Assembly: GCA_023701435.1 (NCBI GenBank)
Contig: JAMPXB010000013.1
Span: forward strand, 26,172-90,171
Length of the DNA stretch: 64,000 nt
Origin: Bacteriovoracaceae bacterium
GTDB lineage: Bacteria; Bdellovibrionota; Bacteriovoracia; Bacteriovoracales; Bacteriovoracaceae
Direction of reading: 5' to 3'
Shown: in pieces, positions 1 to 10,097 of the stretch
How positions within the stretch are numbered: position 1 is the stretch's first letter
Layout of the letters: each line of letters begins with the position of its first letter
Made by a program: the position numbers and the translations under genes
Notes under the pieces: model-generated
Seen by the model: only the letters and a program-made list of their open reading frames with translations
Told to the model about the DNA's origin: nothing
The model's database searches: none

Positions 1-3000
1 ACGCAGGTCTGTGGATCAATTGAAGCCCATGCTGGTAAGGCTGCAGTACAACTCTCAATGGCAGAACCATTACCATTGAGAACTGTTGGAGTAATTGTCA
101 TCGCCACACCGACTTCCCCAACCGTTCCAGTTGCGCCCTCATAACTTAGTTCTGGAGCAGCCGAAGATACGCTGATGGTGACTTCAGCACCGGTGGAAAA
201 ACCAGAACTGTTTTCTGCTGTAATGGTATACACAGTTGCCATCAGCACATCATCAGGTGTTCCGGTAATGGTACATGTTGTAGCATTCAGAGTTGCCCAG
301 GTTGGAAGTGATGGAGAACTTGTACAACCGAGGATTGATGAACCGTTATCATTAAGAGCCGTCGGAGCAATAGTTGTTGGTACGCCAAAGACTGCATTGG
401 TTCCCAGTGAACCAATGTAGCTAAGAGTTGGTACACCGGCACTTACTTCCAGTGTTACGGTTGCTCCATCGGAGGCACCGGTGGAGTTAGTGGCGGTGAT
501 GGTATAGGTAGCCGCGGCCATCTGGGCCGAAGGCGTACCAGTGATGGTGCAAGTCGTACTGTTAAGGGTCAACCATCCAGGAAGTGCTGGGGAGCTGCTA
601 CAATTCTGAATAGCAGAACCATTGAGATCAAGTGTCGTTGGGGCCACGTTCATCTCAACACCGATTTCCCCAACTGTTCCGGTGGCTCCGGCATAACTCA
701 GAGTAGGAACATTGATTCCGACCGAGAGAGTTACGGTGGCGACAGTGCTGCCTTTACTATTGACCGCAGTCACCGAATATTCTGTCGGTACCATGTCAGC
801 ATTAGGTGTACCTGTGATAACACAAGTTGAACTATTAATAGATGCCCATGCCGGAAGTCCTGGTGAAGCAGTACAGCCCGTGATCGTTGCACCATGATCG
901 TTAAGAGTCGTTGGTGTTACAACCATTCCAAAACCAATTTCTCCATTGGTTCCTGTTGCTCCTGCATAGCTTAAGGCCGGGGCTGCAGCATCTACACTTA
1001 ATGTAACATTGGCTCCAGTTGAAGTACCGGTGCTGTTGGTTGCAGTAATCGTGTAAATCGTTGCCATCATTACCGCATCTGGAACTCCGGTAATGGTACA
1101 AGTTGTTTGGGTGAGAGTTGCCCACAATGGGAGTGATGGTGAAATATTACACTGAGTAACTTCTGAACCATTTTCATTTAAGGTTGTTGGGGTCACTGTC
1201 ATTGGAACTGCAATGACACCGGCCGTGCCAAGGGCACCAATGTAACTAATGTCTGGAACGGACATTCCCACACCAATAGTGACAGAGGCGGTAGATGAAC
1301 CGATTCCGTTAGTGACAGTAATCGTAAAAGTAGAAGAACTTAAGTCTGTATCGGGAGTACCAGAGATGACACAAGTGTTGTTGTCCAAACTTGCCCACAA
1401 TGGAAGGCCCGGCGAGACACTGCAAGCACTAATAGCACTACCATTATCATTTAGAGTCGATGGAGTGACCGTCATTGGCGACCCAATAGATCCTTGAGTG
1501 CCGGTAGAAGCAGCATAACTTAAAGTCGGAACAGCAGCTTCAACTTCCAGTGTGACAGTGGCTCCGGCAGATGGACCTGCGGAGTTGGTCGCAACAATGG
1601 TATAGCTTGTCGGTGCTAAATATGAATCAGGAACACCAGTGATCACACAAGTTGTTGGGTTAAGAGTAGCCCATAGTGGCAGTGATGGTGTGGCCTGACA
1701 CTGAGTAATTGCCGAACCATTATTGCTGATAGTGGTAGGAGCGACGTTCATGGAAACATTGATAGTTCCTACCGTTCCAGCTGCTCCAGTGTAGCTTAAG
1801 CTCGGTACGGTATTTCCCGTAGATAAAGTAACTTCAGCAGTACTTGATCCAACACCGTTGGTGACAGTCACTACGTAAGTGATTGGTCCAAAATTTGCTG
1901 ATGGTGAACCTGTGATTTCACAGGTACTTGCATTAAAACTTAATCCACCGGCGAGTGCTGGTGAAATACTACAATTGGTAATTGCCGAACCATTTTCAAT
2001 TAAGGTGGTCGGAGCAACGAACATTGGAAAACCAATTGTTCCGTTAGTACCTGTTGCTCCGGCATAACTAATTGTTGGAACAGCAGCATTTACTTCAATT
2101 GTGACGGTCGCCCCGGAAGATGTACCAACACCGTTCACGGCGCTGATGGTATAAGTAGTGGCTGCTTGGGCTAAATCAGGTGTACCGGTAATAGCACAGG
2201 TCTGCATATTAAGGGTCGCCCAAGCTGGCAGCGTAGGAGAGTTTGTACAAAGGGTAATGTCAGAGCCATTTTCTTTTAAGAGGGTCGGGTTAATAGTCAG
2301 CAGTGTGCCCATGTCGGCGACAATGCTGGCCCCACCATAGCTGATTTCAGGCACGGCTGGATTAACGGCCAGGGTTATATTGGCACTAGATGAACCTGCG
2401 CTATTGGTTGCGGTAATCGAATAGATTGTTGATGGCAAATAATCATCAGGTGTTCCTGAAATTACACAAGTCGTAGGATTAATACTTGCCCATAGAGGAA
2501 GCGCAGGAGAATAAGTACAGCTTGTTATGCTTGCGCCGTTTTCATTTAGTGTTGTCGGTGTCACGCTCATCGGCACATTAATATCGCCGACAGTTCCCGT
2601 TGCTCCACTGTAACTAATGGTTGGGGCAGAAGCACCCACACTTAAAGTCACATCGGCCGTATTTGATCCGACTGCATTGGTGGCAGTAATGGTATAGGTT
2701 GTCGCAACCAAAACGGCGTTAGGTGTACCGGTAATCTGACAGGTCGAAGTATTAAGTGTCGCCCATACTGGAAGTAGTGGTGAACTGCTACAGCCAATAA
2801 TGGACGAACCGTTACTGCTTAAAGTGGTAGGGGTTACGGTCATTGGAATAGTCATTGTACCGTTGGTTCCCACTGAACCAACATAGCTCAAAGTTGGCGC
2901 AATCGGATTGACAGTCAGAGTAACCGTAGCTCCGTTAGATGGACCAATTGAGTTTTGGGCGGTGATGGTATAAGTGGTCGCAGAAAGAGCGGCATTAGGT

Positions 3001-6000
3001 GTACCGCTGATTTCACAAGTCGTTGCATTTAGTGTTGCCCAAAGCGGTAGAGCAGGGTTACTCGAGCAAGCAATAATCGCCGATCCGTTGTTATTGAGTG
3101 TGGTCGGAATAACATTCATCGGCTGATTAAAATTAACTGTCGTTCCTGTTGCGCCTGCATAACTAATGATTGGTACGGCCTGATCTACCGATAGAGTTGC
3201 GATTGCCCCAGCCGAGTTACCAGCAGCATTAGTCGCTACGATGGTGAAGTTTGTCGACGCCATTGCACCATTAGGTGTTCCTGAAATTTCACAAGTATTG
3301 ATATCAAGAGTAGCCCATAATGGAAGTGCTGGAGTGCTGACACAATTGGTGATGGATGCTCCATTGCTATTTAGAATGACAGGCGCAACAGTGATGGGAA
3401 CGCCAATACTTCCATTACCAGCGGCTCCGGAAAAACTTAGAGTCGGCACAGCAGGGTTCACGGAGATAGTAACTTGCGCTCCGACTGAATCACCTGAAGT
3501 GTTGCTGGCAACAACGGTATAGGTAACATTGTTAATAGTTGTTTCTGGAGTACCAGAAATAACACAGGAAGTGTTGTCAATGGTAGCCCACACAGGAAGT
3601 GCCGGTGTAATCTGGCAATTTTGAATAGGGTCATTGTAGTTAATCAGGGTCGATGGCTGAATATACAAGACATCGTTATAGCTAATAGTTTTTCCAGTTG
3701 ATGAAGCATAACTGACTAGTGGAACTTGCTGGCCAGCGGTCAAAATAATGTTTGTACTGGCAGAACCAACCGAGTTGGTGGCAGTTATTGTGTGAGTGCT
3801 ATTGGAATTAGCTGGAGGGGTTCCTGTGATGATACAAGACGTATTATCAAGTGTGGCCCATGCCGGTAGTGCCGGTGAGGCGATACAACTGGTGATGGAA
3901 CTTCCATTGGAATTCAATGTTGATGGTATAACGCTCATGGCGACACCAATAGTTTCGCCATGGGTGTCTGAGCCTGAGTAGCTAATAACCGGGGCCATAG
4001 CATCAACACTTAAAGTGACGGTCGCATCGGTAAAGTTTCCAGATGTGTTGGTGGCAGTAATAGTGAAGATGGTGGCCATGAGGGTCTCAGTCGGCACACC
4101 CGTAATAGTACAATTCGTTGGGTTGATATAGGCCCAGTCAGGTAAAGCCGGACTACTCACGCAACTTGTAACAGATATACCATTATTATCGAAAACTGAT
4201 GGAGTCACAGTCATGTTGACTCCATAAACACCATTGGTACCGAAAGAGCCAACATAGCTAAGAGTTGGAGCATCTGAATCTACCGAGATGGTAACAGTCG
4301 CGGGAGCTGATGATCCCCTTGCATTTATTGCGACAATGGAATAAGTCGTGGTTGTAAGCGATTCCGTGGGTGTTCCGGAAATTACGCAGGTGTTCTGATT
4401 AATGCTTGCCCAGGCCGGAAGGGCCGGTGTGATGTTACAAGTAGTAACTGTTGCACCGTTGCTGGAGAGGACCATTGGAGAGATGGACATTGGTCCACCG
4501 ATACTGCCATTGGTTCCGGTTGTTCCATCATAACTTAAAATTGGTACGGCTGGATTAACGGTCAAGGTAACATTTGCCCCAAGAGAAGGGCCTGTAGTGT
4601 TTGTTGCCGTGATGGTATATGTCGTTGAGGCAACCGTACTATTTGGCGTACCAGAAATTACACAAGTTGTAGGATTGAGTGTGGCCCAGCCTGGCAGTGC
4701 CGGTGAACTGCTGCAACCGCTAATAGCAGAACCATTTTGATTTAAGGTAGTTGGGGTAATGGACATTGAGATGCCAAAGGTCCCAGTGGTTCCGGTCGCT
4801 CCGGCATAACTTAAATTTGGTACAGCTCCGAGAACATTAATAGTTACAGAAGCTCCTGCGGAGGTTCCTGCCGAGTTGGTGGCGGAGATGACATAGGTGT
4901 CGGAACTGATTGCATCCGGAGTACCAGTGATCACGCAAGTCGTAGGATTTAGCGTAGCCCAAGTAGGTAGAGCAGGATTACTAGTGCAAGCAGAGATGGT
5001 TGCACCATTAGCATTAAGTGTTGTGGGCGAAACAGTCATCGGAGTACCGAATGACCCTGTTGTTCCGGTCGCTCCGGCATAACTTAAGGACGGTACCAGG
5101 GCATTTACAGTAAGAGTTACCGAAGCAGGATTAGATAATCCTGCCGAGTTTTGAGCTCTAATATTATAAGTCGTAGCACTGAGAACAGCATTCGGCGTTC
5201 CGGTAATTTCACACGTTGTGGCATTAAGGGTTGCCCATCCAGGCAATCCTGGTGAACTGGTACAACCAGTGATAGAAGATCCATTTTGATTAAGGACAGT
5301 GGGAACCACCGTCATCGCCGCTCCAAAATTGCCAGTGGTTCCAGTGGCACCAGTATAACTTAAATTAGGAACGGTCTGAGTATCCACTCTCAAAGTGACA
5401 TTGGCCGTCGTCGGTCCAATAGTGTTAGTTGCGGTTACGGTGTAAGTCGTAGATGCCAATGTTGCATCTGGAGTACCGGAGATCACACAAGTTGCAGCGT
5501 TGATGTTTGCCCATGCTGGTAGCGCTGGTGATATGCTACAAGCAGTTACTGAACCGTTCTCAGAAAATGTTGTTGGAGCAACCGACATGGCGTAACCAAC
5601 GGCTCCTGTCGTTCCAAAAGCTCCTGCATAACTTAAACTTGGAAGAGTAGCATTTACTGTCAGAGCAACAGTGGCTCCAGCTGATGTTCCCGCTGTATTG
5701 GTTGCCGTAATAGTATAAGTCGTTGTTGCAAGTGTTGAAGTCGGTGTCCCGGTAATAACACAAGTCGTAGCATTTAGAGTCGCCCATGCTGGAAGGGCCG
5801 GAGAGCTGCTACAGCCTGTGATAGAAGCACCATTAGTTGCAAGAGTGGTTGGTGATACAGTCATACCAACGCCGAAGCTTCCGGTGGTTCCCGTGGCCCC
5901 TGCATAACTAAGGGTAGGTACAGCTGGATTAACTGTAATAGTTAAGGTTGCTCCAGCAGAAGGTCCAGCAGAGTTAGTTGCTGTGATGGTGTAGGTGGTT

Positions 6001-8372
6001 GCACTTGCAACTACCGTTGGAGTACCCGAGATCACACAAGTGACAGCATTGATAGTTAATCCTGCTGGCAGGGCCGGTGAGCTGGTACAATTGGTAATGG
6101 ACGCACCATTAGTTGCTTTATTCGTCGGAGTGATCGACATCGCAGAGCCAAAGCTTCCGGTTTTTCCGGTAGCGCCGGCATAACTTAATGAAGGTACTGA
6201 AGGATTAACTGCGAGAGTCACGTTCGCTGTTGTCGATCCCAATGCATTGGTGACAGTAACAGTATATGCAGTAGAGCTTAAAATGGCATTGGGAGTACCT
6301 GAGATTTCACAAGTAGTGTTATGAATGGACGCCCATGCTGGCAATGCCGGTGAAATAGTACAACTAGTAATGCTCGAACCATTTGCACTGAACGATGCCG
6401 GTGATACCACCATCGACACTCCAAAAGCACCTGTCGTTCCAGTCGACCCAACATAGCTGATGGTTGGAGCCGCGATATAATCAACGTTAATGACGAGAGT
6501 TGCTCCACTGGAGATTCCCACCGAGTTTGTGGCGGTAATGATATAAGTTGAATCTAATTCAGCGTCCGGCGTTCCCGAAATTACACACGTTACTGGATCA
6601 ATTGTTGCCCAAGCAGGCAATGCCGGAGTACTGCTGCAAGCGGTGATTGAAGCTCCATTTCCGCTTAGAGTAGTCGGAGTAATCGTCATTGGATTATTCA
6701 AAAAGCCATTGGCGCCAGTCGCTCCCACATAACTTAGTGTTGGAACTTTTGCAGAGACACTTAGAGCTACTGTACTGGAAGCCGAGCCAGCCGAATTGGT
6801 TGCAGTTATGGTGTAAGTCGTGGAGCTCAAGGCGGCATTGGGAGTACCTGAGATCACACAAGTGGAAGAATTGATCGTGGCCCAAGCAGGCAGCGCCGGT
6901 GAGCTGGTACAACTTGTAATAGCCGCTCCTCTCTCTAGAAGAGTCGAAGGAGTGATACTCATGGCCGAACCAAAGGTTCCGCTTGTTCCAGTCGAGCCGG
7001 AATAGCTGATAACTGGCACAACGGCATTAACTCTCAATGTGATATTGGCCGAAGCAGATGATCCGGCAGAGTTAGTGGCGACAACACTATAAGTAGTGGA
7101 GGCGAGAGTTGCATTTGGAGTTCCGGAGATCACGCAAGTGGAAGTATTGATCGTTGCCCACAGCGGAAGACTTGGTGAAATGGTACAACTGGTAATGGTT
7201 GAACCATTATCAACAAGAGTTGTCGGTGACACGTTCATAGCAGTGCCAAAAGAACCGGTAGTACCGGTTGCACCAGAGTAGCTTAGCATTGGCGCTGATG
7301 CAGAAACACTTAAAGTAACACTGGCGGCGCTTGAGGTACCGGCAGCATTAGTTGCTCTGATGTTATAAACCGAAGCCATTAAGACCGAAGTCGGTGTTCC
7401 GGTAATTTTACAATTAACAGAATTAAGAACGGCCCATGATGGAAGGGCAGGGGTACTGGTACAAGAAGTAATGGCTGAACCATTGGCCTTAATAGTAGTA
7501 GGAGAAACAGTCATTGGAACACCAACCGCACCGGATGTTCCAAGAGCTCCGACATAACTTAATGTTGGAGCGGCTGGATTTACTGTCAGAGTGACATTGG
7601 CGCTCGATGAACCAACAGAGTTGGTAGATGTAATACTATAAGTAACGGAAGCCAGAATCGTTGTTGGAGTTCCGCTAATGGCACAAGTTGTAGGATTAAG
7701 AGTAGCCCAAATTGGAAGAGCAGGGGTGCTGCTACAATTGGTAATGCTGGCACCATTGGCATTTAATGTCGATGGCACAACATTTAAAGAATTACCAAGG
7801 GTAATGGTCTTGCCAGTTGAGGAGGCATAACTAATTGTAGGAACAGCTGCATTTACACTTAAAGTGACGCTAGCCCCAGTGGATGATCCAGCCGCATTAT
7901 GGGCAGTTACTGTATAGCTTGTGACGCTTAAAGTTGAGGTCGGGGTACCTGAGATTACACAAGTACCTGGATGAATGGTTGCCCATGATGGTAAGGCAGG
8001 GCTGATGGTACATCCAGTAATTGCAGTGCCGTTGGTAGTCAGAGTTGTTGGGCTTACGGACATTGAGGTTCCGACCGAACCATTGGTACCTGTTGCTCCG
8101 GTGTAGCTTAATACTGGTGCCGAAGGATTAATTTTCAAGCTGACTGTTGCAGGCAAAGAAGAGCCTAGAGTGTTAGTCGCAATAACTGAATAGGTCGTTG
8201 TTCCCATGATGGAAGTCGGCGTACCTGAGATCACACAAGTGACAGGATCAATTGTTACTCCCGCAGGAAGAGCAGGAGAAATAGTACAACTGGTAATAGC
8301 GGCCCCGTTAGGCACGTAAGTTGTTGGTGCGACATTAAAACTACTGCTGAGACCAATGGTCGTTCCTGCAGC
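1..8372 (-). repeat. About 31 tandem He_PIG-like coding repeats (~274.5 bp each)
   Basis: The TCxISGTP-encoding motif recurs on the minus strand at about 1, 267, 545, 822, 1096, 1368, 1646, 1920 and so on to 8235. That is 31 occurrences with a mean spacing of 274.5 bp, or about 91.5 residues. The units keep the protein pattern (LSYxGxTGT, TxxNGSAIT, ISPALPxW, TCVISGTP, TYTVTATNSxG) but differ at many nucleotides. The array is therefore well diverged rather than freshly duplicated. It continues past the left edge. Confidence 0.9.
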
Positions 8373-9362
8373 AGCGGCATAACCAAGAAGAGGTCTTGGA
8401 TTAAGAGAAAGAGTTGCTGTTCCAATATTTGAAAAAGCGGTGCCCGCCCTGACTTCGTAATTAAATGAGGCGAGTCCGCTTTGATATTGATAACTGGTAA
8501 CTCCAACCGTACATACGCCGCCTCCACATAGGCAGGCGCGTGTGACAGCGGCGTTATTTTGAGTGGAGATATAGCAATTCGTGGCTAAATCATTTTCACT
8601 ATCTGTGTAAGGTAAAGTGATGATACTTTGAGCGCCAAGAGTCAGATTGGTTGGTGTAATACTGTAAACAATAGGAGCATCATCTACCGAAACAATGTTT
8701 AAAGTTGCTGTTGCTGTGTTTGAAGTAAGTCCATTTGATACAGTGAAATTAAAACCAGCCGACCCAAAATAGTTAGCTGTTGGCTTAACTGTTACCTTAC
8801 AGATTCCAAGAGAGCAGGCACAGCTTTGGGTCATGGCAACGTTAGAAAGAGCAGATACTGTACATGAAGTAGCTTCCTCACCATTTGAATCAACATAATT
8901 TAATGTAACTGATCGTTCAGTGTCTTCACTGATGGAGAGTGAAAAGTTTTGTACTACTGGCGCATTATCCGTCGGAGCTTGGGGAGTTACAGTAACGGCA
9001 TTGGACTGAGTTTCACTGACACTATTTTTGGCTACGGCATAGACGGTATAGGTCTGACCATTGGTTAAGCCGGTTAAAATATAATAAGTGCCGGTAACAG
9101 GTATTGTTGTATAAGTGTCGGAAGTTCCCATCCGGTATTTCAATTCATAAGAATCTGCATGTGTACTGGTGGTCCATGAGATAGAGGCGGTACCATTTCC
9201 TGCAGAGTAACTGGAAATGTTGAAATATGAAGGGGCGTTGGTTTGAAAATTACTGTCCAAATTATCGCCGGTCTGGGCACCGCCAGACTTCGCACCAGGT
9301 GCACCATCGTTACATCCTGCGAGAAGGCTTAATAATGTCAGAACAGTTAAAATAAACTTCAT
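1..9362 (-). CDS. Giant Ig-like repeat lipoprotein, 5' part (3' end beyond window)
   Basis: The gene starts at ATG 9362 and stays open to the left edge, giving at least 3120 codons. Frame checks near 5483 and position 5 agree with the start. The N-terminus is a lipoprotein signal with lipobox LLAGC (Cys17), so the protein is probably anchored in a membrane and exposed outside the cytoplasm. A fibronectin-III-like domain follows (about residues 35-125), then two Big/cadherin-like domains (about 125-320). From about residue 330 onward come tandem He_PIG-type Ig-like repeats. Most repeats carry two conserved cysteines, one before the ISPALP motif and one in the TCxISGTP motif, which could form a disulfide in each unit. 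No strong ribosome binding site is visible before the start. A role in adhesion or as a surface stalk is inferred from the architecture. The family is confident; the function is not. Confidence 0.88.
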   Translation of the reverse strand, partial: MKFILTVLTLLSLLAGCNDGAPGAKSGGAQTGDNLDSNFQTNAPSYFNISSYSAGNGTASISWTTSTHADSYELKYRMGTSDTYTTIPVTGTYYILTGLTNGQTYTVYAVAKNSVSETQSNAVTVTPQAPTDNAPVVQNFSLSISEDTERSVTLNYVDSNGEEATSCTVSALSNVAMTQSCACSLGICKVTVKPTANYFGSAGFNFTVSNGLTSNTATATLNIVSVDDAPIVYSITPTNLTLGAQSIITLPYTDSENDLATNCYISTQNNAAVTRACLCGGGVCTVGVTSYQYQSGLASFNYEVRAGTAFSNIGTATLSLNPRPLLGYAAAAGTTIGLSSSFNVAPTTYVPNGAAITSCTISPALPAGVTIDPVTCVISGTPTSIMGTTTYSVIATNTLGSSLPATVSLKINPSAPVLSYTGATGTNGSVGTSMSVSPTTLTTNGTAITGCTISPALPSWATIHPGTCVISGTPTSTLSVTSYTVTAHNAAGSSTGASVTLSVNAAVPTISYASSTGKTITLGNSLNVVPSTLNANGASITNCSSTPALPIWATLNPTTCAISGTPTTILASVTYSITSTNSVGSSSANVTLTVNPAAPTLSYVGALGTSGAVGVPMTVSPTTIKANGSAITSCTSTPALPSWAVLNSVNCKITGTPTSVLMASVYNIRATNAAGTSSAASVTLSVSASAPMLSYSGATGTTGSFGTAMNVSPTTLVDNGSTITSCTISPSLPLWATINTSTCVISGTPNATLASTTYSVVATNSAGSSASANITLRVNAVVPVISYSGSTGTSGTFGSAMSITPSTLLERGAAITSCTSSPALPAWATINSSTCVISGTPNAALSSTTYTITATNSAGSASSTVALSVSAKVPTLSYVGATGANGFLNNPMTITPTTLSGNGASITACSSTPALPAWATIDPVTCVISGTPDAELDSTYIITATNSVGISSGATLVINVDYIAAPTISYVGSTGTTGAFGVSMVVSPASFSANGSSITSCTISPALPAWASIHNTTCEISGTPNAILSSTAYTVTVTNALGSTTANVTLAVNPSVPSLSYAGATGKTGSFGSAMSITPTNKATNGASITNCTSSPALPAGLTINAVTCVISGTPTVVASATTYTITATNSAGPSAGATLTITVNPAVPTLSYAGATGTTGSFGVGMTVSPTTLATNGASITGCSSSPALPAWATLNATTCVITGTPTSTLATTTYTITATNTAGTSAGATVALTVNATLPSLSYAGAFGTTGAVGYAMSVAPTTFSENGSVTACSISPALPAWANINAATCVISGTPDATLASTTYTVTATNTIGPTTANVTLRVDTQTVPNLSYTGATGTTGNFGAAMTVVPTVLNQNGSSITGCTSSPGLPGWATLNATTCEITGTPNAVLSATTYNIRAQNSAGLSNPASVTLTVNALVPSLSYAGATGTTGSFGTPMTVSPTTLNANGATISACTSNPALPTWATLNPTTCVITGTPDAISSDTYVISATNSAGTSAGASVTINVLGAVPNLSYAGATGTTGTFGISMSITPTTLNQNGSAISGCSSSPALPGWATLNPTTCVISGTPNSTVASTTYTITATNTTGPSLGANVTLTVNPAVPILSYDGTTGTNGSIGGPMSISPMVLSSNGATVTTCNITPALPAWASINQNTCVISGTPTESLTTTTYSIVAINARGSSAPATVTISVDSDAPTLSYVGSFGTNGVYGVNMTVTPSVFDNNGISVTSCVSSPALPDWAYINPTNCTITGVPTETLMATIFTITATNTSGNFTDATVTLSVDAMAPVISYSGSDTHGETIGVAMSVIPSTLNSNGSSITSCIASPALPAWATLDNTSCIITGTPPANSNSTHTITATNSVGSASTNIILTAGQQVPLVSYASSTGKTISYNDVLYIQPSTLINYNDPIQNCQITPALPVWATIDNTSCVISGTPETTINNVTYTVVASNTSGDSVGAQVTISVNPAVPTLSFSGAAGNGSIGVPITVAPVILNSNGASITNCVSTPALPLWATLDINTCEISGTPNGAMASTNFTIVATNAAGNSAGAIATLSVDQAVPIISYAGATGTTVNFNQPMNVIPTTLNNNGSAIIACSSNPALPLWATLNATTCEISGTPNAALSATTYTITAQNSIGPSNGATVTLTVNPIAPTLSYVGSVGTNGTMTIPMTVTPTTLSSNGSSIIGCSSSPLLPVWATLNTSTCQITGTPNAVLVATTYTITATNAVGSNTADVTLSVGASAPTISYSGATGTVGDINVPMSVTPTTLNENGASITSCTYSPALPLWASINPTTCVISGTPDDYLPSTIYSITATNSAGSSSANITLAVNPAVPEISYGGASIVADMGTLLTINPTLLKENGSDITLCTNSPTLPAWATLNMQTCAITGTPDLAQAATTYTISAVNGVGTSSGATVTIEVNAAVPTISYAGATGTNGTIGFPMFVAPTTLIENGSAITNCSISPALAGGLSFNASTCEITGSPSANFGPITYVVTVTNGVGSSTAEVTLSTGNTVPSLSYTGAAGTVGTINVSMNVAPTTISNNGSAITQCQATPSLPLWATLNPTTCVITGVPDSYLAPTSYTIVATNSAGPSAGATVTLEVEAAVPTLSYAASTGTQGSIGSPMTVTPSTLNDNGSAISACSVSPGLPLWASLDNNTCVISGTPDTDLSSSTFTITVTNGIGSSTASVTIGVGMSVPDISYIGALGTAGVIAVPMTVTPTTLNENGSEVTQCNISPSLPLWATLTQTTCTITGVPDAVMMATIYTITATNSTGTSTGANVTLSVDAAAPALSYAGATGTNGEIGFGMVVTPTTLNDHGATITGCTASPGLPAWASINSSTCVITGTPNADMVPTEYSVTAVNSKGSTVATVTLSVGINVPTLSYAGATGTVGEIGVEMNVAPTTLDLNGSAIQNCSSSPALPGWLTLNSTTCTITGTPSAQMAAATYTITATNSTGASDGATVTLEVSAGVPTLSYIGSLGTNAVFGVPTTIAPTALNDNGSSILGCTSSPSLPTWATLNATTCTITGTPDDVLMATVYTITAENSSGFSTGAEVTISVSSAAPELSYEGATGTVGEVGVAMTITPTVLNGNGSAIESCTAALPAWASIDPQTC

Positions 9363-9510
9363 ATTTTAAAAATTATTCTTCAACTCCAAATCACGCATTA
9401 GAGATTTCAAATCTACTTATCGGCACATTTTGAGTTTTCTTTTCAGGAACTTAGGTGGGAATAAAGAGGGTAAAATTCGGAAAAAAATACCCAGGTTGGG
9501 AATGTGGGAT

Positions 9511-9542
9511 CGGGTACTTAGCGTTCTAAGATTAAGTACCCG
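9511..9542. terminator. Strong hairpin between the giant gene and osmC
   Basis: The arms cgggtactta (9511-9520) and taagtacccg (9533-9542) are perfectly complementary. An alternative short hairpin (cttag 9517-9521 with ctaag 9526-9530) is nested inside. It lies 15 bp beyond the osmC stop, where a terminator is expected. However, the stem is not followed by a T-run on either strand, so an intrinsic terminator is likely but not canonical. The rest of 9363-9556 shows no gene. Confidence 0.5.
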
Positions 9543-9556
9543 AAAAAACTCGTTGG

Positions 9557-10006
9557 TTACAGTTGGGCTTCCATGCTGCTGGTTAAAGGTAAATTAATGT
9601 CCATGGTGATATTGGCCTTTAATAGTCTTGAAACAGGACAATTAACCTTTGCCCGTTCAGCAGCATCTTTAATCGTGGTAGAGGTGGCCCCGGGAACTTC
9701 TGCCAGTACCGAGAGATGAATATCGGTGATGCTCCAATCGCCAGAACCTTTATCTAATGTCACTTCGGCTTCCACATTAATTGAATTGGCCTTTAAATTT
9801 TTCTTTTCCAATTCACCTGCAAAGGCCATAGCAAAACATCCAGCGTGGGCGGCTCCAATGAGTTCTTCTGGATTTGTTCCTGGCTCATTTTCAAATCTTT
9901 TTGCAAATGAATATGGTACTCGCACCAGCACACCACTTTCTGTACTAAGTGCTCCCTTGCCCTGTTTTAAAGTTCCCTGCCACATTGATTTAGCTGTTCT
10001 TTTCAC
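9557..10006 (-). CDS. osmC: OsmC-type peroxiredoxin (organic hydroperoxide resistance)
   Basis: The 149-residue protein matches the OsmC subfamily throughout, including STESGVL, RFExEPGTNPEELIGAAHAGC and VNCPVSRLL. It has the two conserved redox cysteines that reduce organic hydroperoxides and peroxides, presumably in the cytoplasm. The start is placed at GTG 10006 because AGGAGG lies six bases upstream and the protein then begins like E. coli OsmC. A longer reading to 10075 would add an implausible extension. The gene is divergent from the phytase-like lipoprotein, with 91 bp between the two starts. Confidence 0.92.
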   Translation of the reverse strand: MKRTAKSMWQGTLKQGKGALSTESGVLVRVPYSFAKRFENEPGTNPEELIGAAHAGCFAMAFAGELEKKNLKANSINVEAEVTLDKGSGDWSITDIHLSVLAEVPGATSTTIKDAAERAKVNCPVSRLLKANITMDINLPLTSSMEAQL

Positions 10007-10097
10007 ACAAATCCTCCTGTTAAGATGTTCAATAGAATATTCCAGCAAAACCAATGCCGCGTTTTTCAAAACCAACTATTGTTGTTATTTTTGTTTG

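Noticed and set aside
175..8527. Many 60-100 residue reading frames on both strands in the first 8.5 kb
   Set aside because: They recur at the 274-bp repeat period and are out-of-frame shadows of the single minus-strand repeat gene.
9726..10097. Upstream extension of the phytase-like gene
   Set aside because: It lies antisense to osmC and puts the signal peptide far inside the protein; ATG 10098 is the sensible start.
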